A program made the position numbers and the translations under genes. Positions 1 to 5,911 of a stretch of 64,000 nt of DNA are shown piece after piece. The notes beneath the pieces were generated by a model that did no database searches, was not told the origin of the DNA, and saw only the letters and a list, made by a program, of their open reading frames with translations. This DNA comes from Gracilimonas amylolytica (lineage in GTDB: Bacteria; Bacteroidota; Rhodothermia; Balneolales; Balneolaceae). How positions within the stretch are numbered: position 1 is the first letter of the stretch; each line of letters starts with the position of its first letter. The stretch is from NCBI RefSeq assembly GCF_002911695.1, contig NZ_PQBS01000005.1, positions 1-64,000 of the forward strand, written 5' to 3'.

Positions 1-530
1 GAGATCAAACCTTCTTCACCCTCGTAATTTAATGCCGATGAATATCGCCAATATAACGGGGAAGAAACGAAACCGGATTTCACCGGATTATAGTGAATGT
101 AATTGATCTTCTGTCTCATTATTTTTTGAGTTGAAACCTGTTTGGGATGAAAACCCTCCTGCCACACCTGGAATTCACTGTCTTTATGATTATCCAGCTT
201 ACCTGCCTTAAGTTGGTCTAACGTCCTTGTCTTCTTGTTCGCTTTTAGATAGTTAATAATACTTCGAGCGGTATATGATTTGAACGCTCTGAGTCGGGCA
301 GATAATGCTTTACCCTCTACAACCATATGAATGTGATTGGGCATGATAACATACCCATACAATGTTATATCATGTTCTTCTTGTACATATTTCAGTGCAT
401 CGAGTATGATTTCACAAATCTTTGTATCCATGAATAGAGGGTACCACTCAACAGTAGAACTTGTGATAAAATATGGATAGTGGTCTTCGTGAAATTTATA
501 GCGACTTCTTCCTTTGTTGGCTCTTTTTAT
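1..530 (-). CDS. REP-associated tyrosine transposase (Y1/HUH, IS200-like), 3' end outside window
   Basis: Translating the minus strand gives an open frame of 176 codons from 530 that is still open at base 1. It carries the HUH motif of Y1 transposases (VIMPNHIHM, about residues 67-75), a likely catalytic tyrosine in FKSYTAR (about residues 92-98), and the family-typical INYIHYNPVKSG near the C-terminus. Enzymes of this family (RAYTs, PF01797) nick and rejoin single-stranded DNA at hairpin-forming REP sequences. Hairpin repeats lie just upstream of the gene. The frame opens after a stop at 531-533, and its first codons are ATA AAA AGA. No ATG, GTG or TTG occurs before ATG at 431, which would remove about 33 conserved residues. 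The start codon may therefore have been lost (ATG to ATA), or a rare start is used. The family call is firm; whether the gene is active is uncertain. Confidence 0.85.
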   Translation of the reverse strand, partial: MKRANKGRSRYKFHEDHYPYFITSSTVEWYPLFMDTKICEIILDALKYVQEEHDITLYGYVIMPNHIHMVVEGKALSARLRAFKSYTARSIINYLKANKKTRTLDQLKAGKLDNHKDSEFQVWQEGFHPKQVSTQKIMRQKINYIHYNPVKSGFVSSPLYWRYSSALNYEGEEGLI

Positions 531-533
531 TTA

Positions 534-547
534 GTAAGAGCTCTTAC
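534..547. repeat. 14-base perfect palindrome next to the transposase gene
   Basis: GTAAGAG is followed directly by CTCTTAC, a perfect dyad a few bases upstream of the transposase frame. It could be a protein-binding dyad or an end of the transposase unit. No function can be assigned from sequence alone. Confidence 0.5.
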
Positions 548-589
548 ACTGCAAATCCTTACAAATTTTCTATAAAAAGATACGTACTG

Positions 590-634
590 GTTCCGCCGCT
601 CTGCTGCGGAACTTCCATGTGAGGCTCTGCCTCA
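590..634 (+). repeat. Double-hairpin REP-like unit A
   Basis: Hairpin 1 has stem GTTCCGC (590-596) pairing with GCGGAAC (606-612) around the 9-base loop CGCTCTGCT. After 7 bases comes hairpin 2, TGAGGC (620-625) pairing with GCCTCA (629-634) around TCT. The unit occurs again in inverted orientation at 741-785 with the same hairpin 2 and loop but a different hairpin 1 stem. It lies beside a REP-associated transposase, as REP/BIME sequences usually do. Confidence 0.75.
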
Positions 635-740
635 ACCTACTTTTGACTGTAGATTAGATTTTGGGATTGGAGCTTCATTGTATGGACTTAGCCGCGGAGG
701 AGTTTGGGATAGATTAGATCAGTAGCCTTGGCATACATCG

Positions 741-785
741 TGAGGCAGAGCCTCGGTGGGGCATTACGGAGCAGAGCACCGTAAT
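741..785 (-). repeat. Double-hairpin REP-like unit B, inverted copy of unit A
   Basis: Read on the minus strand, this is ATTACGG - loop TGCTCTGCT - CCGTAAT (785-763), then 7 bases, then the GAGGC TCT GCCTC hairpin (754-742). The arrangement and spacing equal unit A at 590-634, and 8 of 9 loop bases match. The first stem is a different sequence that still pairs perfectly. Together the two units form a BIME-like inverted pair with a spacer of about 106 bases. Confidence 0.75.
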
Positions 786-826
786 AAGGTTAATGTATGG
801 CAGGCTTGGCAGGTAGAATCCAACCA

Positions 827-857
827 TCGGTCAGACGGACTTTAGCCGTCAGACCGA
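827..857. repeat. Long hairpin in the REP-rich intergenic region
   Basis: TCGGTCAGACGG (827-838) pairs with CCGTCAGACCGA (846-857) around a 7-base loop, 11 pairs of 12 with one A-A mismatch. No T-tract follows, so it does not look like an intrinsic terminator. It is probably another REP-like element. Confidence 0.6.
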
Positions 858-953
858 GAAATAGCTTATGGTTACAGAGCGACAATATCGATTACCAATA
901 AAAAACCTACAAAAACAGCTTACTTATCATTAGCAAGTCCCGCGTTAAAATTT

Positions 954-1046
954 TATCTTTCGAAGCTATTGAAGCCACATAGGAATATTGGTTTCATGCA
1001 ACGAATTTATCTATGTGCAGAAGGTGACTACAATCACCTTTTTTTA
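954..1046 (+). ncRNA. Candidate small RNA or rsmB leader ending in a terminator
   Basis: A -7-like sequence TATCTTTC (954-961, one base off TAnnTTTG) precedes a stem CACATAG (976-982) pairing with CTATGTG (1011-1017) around a 28-base loop, then a terminator hairpin at 1021-1046. A transcript of roughly 75-80 nt would consist of two hairpins. It could be an independent small RNA or a transcription-attenuating leader of rsmB. I recognise no known RNA family. Confidence 0.35.
1021..1046 (+). terminator. Rho-independent terminator upstream of rsmB
   Basis: AAGGTGA (1021-1027), a 6-base loop, then TCACCTT (1034-1040) run into an uninterrupted T-tract to 1045. It points toward rsmB, with no protein gene before it on that strand, so it ends a noncoding transcript or acts as an attenuator. 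Confidence 0.7.
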
Positions 1047-1081
1047 TAGCAGGCAACCACAATTTTAAAAATCTGACTCCT

Positions 1082-2401
1082 TTGGAAACTGAATTATCAG
1101 AACGCTCAGTAAGTGTAGACATTCTCATTGATTTCGACGAAAACGGTCGACTGGATTATTCTAAAGCGGATGAACTCGAAACCCGCGAACGTGCTCAGGT
1201 ACGTGAATACGTACAGAATATCCTAAGAAAAAGAAGTTATCTGGATTTTTTGATCGATGAATTTTCCAGCGTTTCAGTGGCAGAAATGAAACCGGGATTA
1301 AAGAATATTCTCAGGTTATCCATTTATGACATGCTATTTATGGATAGCACGCCTGACTACGCCGCTATCAATGAAGCCGTTGAGATCGCTAAAATGAAAC
1401 TCGGTTCCAAAACCGGAGACCTGGTCAATGCGATCATGCGTAACCTGCAAAGAGATCGTGAAAATCTTCCTAAACCGGCTTTTAAAGACCGAAACAAGTT
1501 AGTTGCCACCACCTTTTCACACCCTGAGTGGATGGTAGCCCGATGGAGAAAACGATTTGGTGAGCGGGAAGCTTTTCAGCTGATGCAGGCTAATAATTCA
1601 CGCCCTCATTACTATGTTAGAGTAAATAGCCTGCGTACCAAGCCGGAGAATTTTGAGCTTCGCATGGACAAAATGGATGTGGTTTATGAAGCAAGTGACT
1701 GGCTGCCTTATTACTATCGTGTAGAATCGGTTCAACCTTTTATTGAAAAAGGGTTACTTGGAAAAGGAATTTGCCTGGTTCAGGATATTGCCGCAGGTTT
1801 TGCGCCTACGGTTCTGGACCCGCAACCCGGCGAAAAAGTGTTTGACCTGTGTGCAGCTCCCGGTACCAAATCAATTATGATGGCTGACCTGATGCAGGCG
1901 GAGGGTGAGATCACTTCTGTGGACATATCGACCGAACGGCTACAGAAACTGGCTGAAAGTGCCCTGAATTATGGAGCCGAAAATATCAAGATCCGTGGTG
2001 GAGATGTTCGTGAAGTCAACCTTGGTCTTGCTGATGCCGTGCTTCTGGATGCCCCTTGTACAGGAACCGGTGTTCTTAGCAAACGTGCCGACCTTCGTTG
2101 GAGACGTGATGAAGAAGGACTGAAAAATGCCGTTGCCCTTCAGGAGGAATTACTGGAAGAAGCTGCCAACATGGTAAAACGTGGTGGCCGATTGGTGTAC
2201 AGCACCTGCTCTCTTGAACCGGAAGAAAATATGGAACAGATAACGAAGTTCCTCGAGAAGTATGACAACTTTGAGCTGGAGCCGTTAGATGATTATCTAC
2301 CTGAAGAAGTGCTTGCTGAAGATAAACTTTCCTATCAAACACTTCCTCATAAGCATGGCTGTGACGGTCACTTTGGTGTGCTGCTGAAACGAGTGAAATA
2401 A
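1082..2401 (+). CDS. rsmB: 16S rRNA (cytosine-967-C5)-methyltransferase RsmB
   Basis: RsmB methylates C967 of 16S rRNA with S-adenosylmethionine. The 439-residue length is normal for the family. The N-terminal ~140 residues form the NusB-like RNA-binding domain. The C-terminal Rossmann domain has the SAM motif DLCAAPGTKS (255-264), and both conserved cysteines are present: DAPCTGTG (Cys326) and YSTCS (Cys376). By comparison with the E. coli enzyme, Cys376 is the nucleophile and Cys326 assists product release. The start is a TTG at 1082, just after a terminator-like structure; no Shine-Dalgarno is evident, which is common in this group. The stop codon at 2399-2401 touches the left inverted repeat of the GxxExxY element. 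valS lies downstream in the same direction. Confidence 0.93.
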   Translation: METELSERSVSVDILIDFDENGRLDYSKADELETRERAQVREYVQNILRKRSYLDFLIDEFSSVSVAEMKPGLKNILRLSIYDMLFMDSTPDYAAINEAVEIAKMKLGSKTGDLVNAIMRNLQRDRENLPKPAFKDRNKLVATTFSHPEWMVARWRKRFGEREAFQLMQANNSRPHYYVRVNSLRTKPENFELRMDKMDVVYEASDWLPYYYRVESVQPFIEKGLLGKGICLVQDIAAGFAPTVLDPQPGEKVFDLCAAPGTKSIMMADLMQAEGEITSVDISTERLQKLAESALNYGAENIKIRGGDVREVNLGLADAVLLDAPCTGTGVLSKRADLRWRRDEEGLKNAVALQEELLEEAANMVKRGGRLVYSTCSLEPEENMEQITKFLEKYDNFELEPLDDYLPEEVLAEDKLSYQTLPHKHGCDGHFGVLLKRVK

Positions 2402-2912
2402 TTAACCACGGAGGGCACAGAGTGACACTGAGTATGAGTAGGTTTGCTCAAAACTCTATTCCCTTATGTACCGTTATTTTCTAAATATACTATCAATGAT
2501 ACTTTTGGATGAGCTTACTGATAAAGTGATTGGTTCAGCCATTCGGGTTCATAAAGAACTTGGCCCCGGCTTGTTGGAATCTGCTTACCAAGAGTGCTTA
2601 TTTTATGTTTTGAGAAAAGAGGGTCTACTGGTCGAAAAAGAAAAGCCTATTCCAATTAAATTTGAAGACGTGGAACTTGACTGTGGCTACAGGATCGACC
2701 TCTTGGTTGAAAAAAGATTAGTACTTGAACTAAAAGCAGTTGAAAATCTTAATAAAGTTCATTTTGCCCAAGTTCTCAGCTATCTGAAACTAGGAAATTT
2801 TCCACTTGGGTTGCTTCTAAACTTCAACGTTTCGTTGATGAAAAATGGCATTAAAAGAGTAATTAATTAATAATTCTACCACTCTGTGCACCTCAGTGCC
2901 CTCTGTGGTTAA
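2402..2912 (+). mobile_element. GxxExxY-gene element with imperfect terminal inverted repeats
   Basis: Left end 2402-2432 begins TTAACCACGGAGGGCACAG. Right end 2881-2912, read on the minus strand, begins TTAACCACAGAGGGCACTG. The ends are about 31-35 base imperfect inverted repeats enclosing one gene for a GxxExxY protein. The left end starts at the base after the rsmB stop; the right end runs into the 5' end of valS. Both ends carry TTAA, which could be part of the repeat or a target duplication. There is no transposase inside, so if mobile it would be moved in trans. Confidence 0.6.
2496..2870 (+). CDS. GxxExxY family protein (PDDEXK_3, PF13366)
   Basis: The protein matches the GxxExxY family by its core GPGLLESAYQECL and a following YRIDLLVE...LVLELKAVE stretch. 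The latter fits the D-(E/Q)xK pattern of PD-(D/E)XK nuclease-like folds. Cellular function is unknown. I prefer ATG at 2496 (MILLDELTDKVIG..., 124 residues) over the upstream ATG at 2466, because the family usually starts just before this helix and the 10 extra residues look like non-family sequence. It is the only gene between the inverted repeats at 2402-2432 and 2881-2912. Family members are often scattered in environmental genomes as solitary genes, which suits a small cargo element. The family call is firm; the function is open. Confidence 0.85.
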   Translation: MILLDELTDKVIGSAIRVHKELGPGLLESAYQECLFYVLRKEGLLVEKEKPIPIKFEDVELDCGYRIDLLVEKRLVLELKAVENLNKVHFAQVLSYLKLGNFPLGLLLNFNVSLMKNGIKRVIN

Positions 2913-2925
2913 AAACATTGTTGAC

Positions 2926-5622
2926 TTGAGTAAAGAAATTCCCGCACAATACGACGCCTCCAAAGTTGAGGATAAATGGTATCAGCATTGGATGGAAAAC
3001 AATTATTTCCATTCTGAGCCGGATGAACGAGAATCTTTTACCGTGGTCATCCCTCCTCCCAACGTTACGGGTGTGCTACATATGGGACACATGCTCAACA
3101 ATACCATTCAGGATGTACTGGTCCGCAGAGCTCGTATGCAAGGCTATAATGCCTGCTGGGTGCCCGGAACCGATCATGCATCCATTGCTACTGAAGCTAA
3201 AGTGGTTCGAAGACTTCGTGAGAAAGGCATCAAAAAAAGCGATCTCGGAAGGGATGAATTTCTGGAACACGCCTGGGATTGGACACACGAGCATGGCGGC
3301 ATCATTCTGGAACAACTCAAAAAATTAGGAGCCAGTTGTGACTGGGATCGTACCAATTTCACAATGGATCCCGAGTATTCCGAAAGCGTCATCGATGTAT
3401 TTATTGACCTGTTTGAGAAAGGAAAGATCTACCGCGGTGCAAGGATGATCAACTGGGATCCGGCTGCCAAAACCGCCCTTAGTGATGAGGAGGTTATTCA
3501 TAAGGAAGTCAATTCCAAGTTGTATCACATCAAATATAAGATCGTTGGCGAGGATGACTTTGTCACGATAGCCACGACCCGGCCAGAGACACTTCTTGGT
3601 GATACTGCGGTCTGTATAAATCCTGGGGATGAACGTTTCACACACCTTCACGGAAAGAAGGTCATAGTTCCTTTGGTAGATCGTGAAGTACCGATCATTC
3701 AGGATGATTATGTGGACATGGAATTTGGAACCGGTTGCCTGAAGGTAACTCCGGCTCATGATGAAAATGACTACAATCTCGGTCAAAAGCACAACCTTGA
3801 AACCATCAACATGCTGAATGAAGATGGAACGGTCAGTGAAGACGGTGAGCTTTATATCGGGATGGACCGCTTTGAGGTTCGTAAACAAATAGCCAAGGAC
3901 CTGGAAGAAGTCGGACTCCTGCTGAAAGTAGAAGATTATAAGAACAAAGTCGGTTATTCGGAACGAACCGACGTTGTGATCGAACCGCGACTATCCCTTC
4001 AATGGTGGGTTTCCATGAAAGAGCTGGCACAACCTGCCCTCGAAAACGTCATGGACGACACGGTTGAGTTTCACCCTGCCAAATTCAAGAATACCTATCG
4101 CCACTGGATGGAGAATGTACGTGACTGGTGTATCTCCCGTCAGCTTTGGTGGGGACATCGGATCCCTGCTTATTATTATGGTGAAGGCGATGACGAGTTT
4201 GTAGTGGCTAAAACAGAAGAGGAAGCCCTAACAAAAGCACAGGAAAAGTCAGGCAATAAAGATCTTACAGTATCGGACCTCCGTCAGGATGAAGATGTGC
4301 TCGATACCTGGTTCTCCTCCTGGTTATGGCCGATCTCTGTTTTTGATCCGAAATATATCGGAGAATATGGGGAGCGAAAGCCGAATAAGGAATTAGATTA
4401 CTACTACCCGACCAAAGACCTGGTTACAGCCCCTGAGATCATGTTCTTCTGGGTAGCCCGAATGATCATTGCCGGTTATGAGTACATGGACGACAAACCG
4501 TTCGATAATGTGTATTACACCGGTATTGTGCGTGATAAGAAAGGCCGTAAAATGAGCAAGAGCCTCGGGAATTCTCCGGATCCGATCGAACTGATCAGCA
4601 AATATGGTGCGGATGGAATTCGCATGGGAATGCTCTTTGCTACACCTGCCGGAAACGACCTCCCCTTCGATGAAAAGCTTTGTGAACAAGGCCGGAATTT
4701 CAGTAATAAGATCTGGAATGCCTTCCGCTTCCTGACTATGAATATGGAAGAGGGTGCGGATTACGAGCCGACTTCGGAGATCAACGAAGAGGATATTTCC
4801 GATCGTTGGATGGCTGCCCGTATTCAGGAAACCATTTCCGGGGTGAATGAAGATTTTGATAACTACAAGCTGAACGATGCGATCAAGAAGATCTATTCAC
4901 TCATCTGGGATGACTTCTGTGACTGGTACATTGAATTGGCTAAACCTGAGGAATACGGACAAAATATTCCAAAGGAAAAACTAAACACCGCGCTCGGATT
5001 TTTTGAGCAGCTCATGAAACTCCTCCATCCTTTCATGCCATTCATCAGTGAAGAGATCTGGCAGCATATTCAGGAGCGTTCCACTGAAGAAGCCTTATTG
5101 GTTACTGAATGGCCCAAAGTGGATGAATCCCTGATGAGTAAAGATGATATTCAAACCTTTGCGGTACTTCAGGAAATGGTTTCATCACTGCGAAATATCC
5201 GCTCTGAGGTCAACGTATCGCCAAAAGAAGATTTAAGAGTCTTCATCAACACGAAAGACGAATCGACCGCTCAATCAATTTTAGCGAACCGAATTGTGCT
5301 GGAAAAACTGGAAAGCATTTCAAGTCTTGAAGTAGGCACACGGGTTGAAAAGCCCAAGGTTTACTCCTCCTCTATGGTAGATGGAAATGAGATCTATGTA
5401 CCGCTGGAAGGACTCGTGGATTTTGAGAAAGAGCGTGAGCGTATCCAAAAAGAGATTGACCGGCTGGAAGGTTTCCTGAAAGGCATAAACGGTAAATTAA
5501 ACAATGCCGGATTTGTAAATAATGCTCCGGAAGCCGTCGTTGATAAAGAGAAGAAAAAGAAGGCAGACACCGAAGAAAGCCTTTTAAAACTTAAGGATCA
5601 GCTTAAGGATTTTGAAAGTTGA
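2926..5622 (+). CDS. valS: Valyl-tRNA synthetase
   Basis: A class I aminoacyl-tRNA synthetase that charges tRNA-Val and edits mischarged threonine. It has the HMGH signature (about 10.5 kDa down from the N-terminus, in NVTGVLHMGHMLNN), the CP1 editing domain with TTRPETLLGDTAV, the KMSKSLGNSPDP loop and a C-terminal coiled coil of about 65 residues rich in Lys and Glu. The full frame opens at GTG 2896 (908 residues), but that codon and the next few lie inside the right inverted repeat of the upstream element. TTG at 2926 (MSKEIPAQYDASKVEDKWY, 898 residues) fits the usual N-terminus better, and I use it here. The true start is not certain. The gene may depend on readthrough from rsmB or on a promoter within the inserted element. 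Confidence 0.93.
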   Translation: MSKEIPAQYDASKVEDKWYQHWMENNYFHSEPDERESFTVVIPPPNVTGVLHMGHMLNNTIQDVLVRRARMQGYNACWVPGTDHASIATEAKVVRRLREKGIKKSDLGRDEFLEHAWDWTHEHGGIILEQLKKLGASCDWDRTNFTMDPEYSESVIDVFIDLFEKGKIYRGARMINWDPAAKTALSDEEVIHKEVNSKLYHIKYKIVGEDDFVTIATTRPETLLGDTAVCINPGDERFTHLHGKKVIVPLVDREVPIIQDDYVDMEFGTGCLKVTPAHDENDYNLGQKHNLETINMLNEDGTVSEDGELYIGMDRFEVRKQIAKDLEEVGLLLKVEDYKNKVGYSERTDVVIEPRLSLQWWVSMKELAQPALENVMDDTVEFHPAKFKNTYRHWMENVRDWCISRQLWWGHRIPAYYYGEGDDEFVVAKTEEEALTKAQEKSGNKDLTVSDLRQDEDVLDTWFSSWLWPISVFDPKYIGEYGERKPNKELDYYYPTKDLVTAPEIMFFWVARMIIAGYEYMDDKPFDNVYYTGIVRDKKGRKMSKSLGNSPDPIELISKYGADGIRMGMLFATPAGNDLPFDEKLCEQGRNFSNKIWNAFRFLTMNMEEGADYEPTSEINEEDISDRWMAARIQETISGVNEDFDNYKLNDAIKKIYSLIWDDFCDWYIELAKPEEYGQNIPKEKLNTALGFFEQLMKLLHPFMPFISEEIWQHIQERSTEEALLVTEWPKVDESLMSKDDIQTFAVLQEMVSSLRNIRSEVNVSPKEDLRVFINTKDESTAQSILANRIVLEKLESISSLEVGTRVEKPKVYSSSMVDGNEIYVPLEGLVDFEKERERIQKEIDRLEGFLKGINGKLNNAGFVNNAPEAVVDKEKKKKADTEESLLKLKDQLKDFES

Positions 5623-5653
5623 GTTGGAGGAAATCAGACTTGACAGCCCCACT

Positions 5654-5840
5654 CACATCCCCCTGAAAAATCAGCACGCTGATTTTTCGGTCCCTCTTCA
5701 AAGAGGGAATTATTCCTAGTGGATTTTAGATGTAGTATCGACCTGTTAGTTTTGATCATTTTAAATCTTAGTATCAAGTAATTCTCCCTTTGAAGGGAGA
5801 CCGCTTTGTTGCTTCAGCAACCAAAGCAGAGGGATGTGTG
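5654..5840. repeat. Palindromic double-hairpin repeat element
   Basis: The left arm is CACATCCCCCT (5654-5664), an 11-base-pair hairpin GAAAAATCAGC/GCTGATTTTTC (5665-5688), GG, then the hairpin TCCCTCTT/AAGAGGGA (5691-5708). The right arm, inverted, is CACATCCCTCT (5838-5828), a hairpin GCTTTGTTGCT/AGCAACCAAAGC with one bulge (5803-5827), then TCTCCCTT/AAGGGAGA (5783-5800). The flanks are conserved between arms, while both stems differ in sequence but keep pairing. The central ~75 bases show nothing recognisable. This looks like a MITE- or REP-like intergenic element between valS and the helicase gene. Confidence 0.75.
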
Positions 5841-5911
5841 TCGGAAATAAATTTAACTTATGAGTTGTAAAACCCACTTCCGTTTTCCACTAGAGTGGTA
5901 AATTATATTTT

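Larger units (their letters stand above)
541..1081. other. Hairpin-rich intergenic region without protein genes
   Basis: I see no convincing coding frame between the transposase and rsmB. The stretch holds the two inverted double-hairpin units, the 827-857 hairpin, and near its right end a stem-loop followed by a terminator (954-1046). It is best read as a REP/BIME cluster plus a possible small RNA or leader. Confidence 0.6.

Noticed and set aside
541-1081. Possible CRISPR array or tRNA gene in the hairpin-rich region
   Set aside because: The repeats are inverted hairpins, not direct repeats with equal spacers, and no acceptor-T-loop pattern (GGTTCRANNCC) was found.
2466-2495. Upstream ATG as the start of the GxxExxY gene
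   Set aside because: The ten extra residues (YRYFLNILS) are not family-like and begin within a few bases of the inverted repeat; the ATG at 2496 fits the family start.
3325-3888. A long open frame on the minus strand inside valS
   Set aside because: It lies opposite a conserved synthetase gene, matches no family I know and has no sensible N-terminus; it is a shadow frame.
5887-5898. CCACT-AG-AGTGG before the helicase gene as an SOS (LexA) box
   Set aside because: The 5-base arms are short and do not match a LexA consensus that I know for this group.
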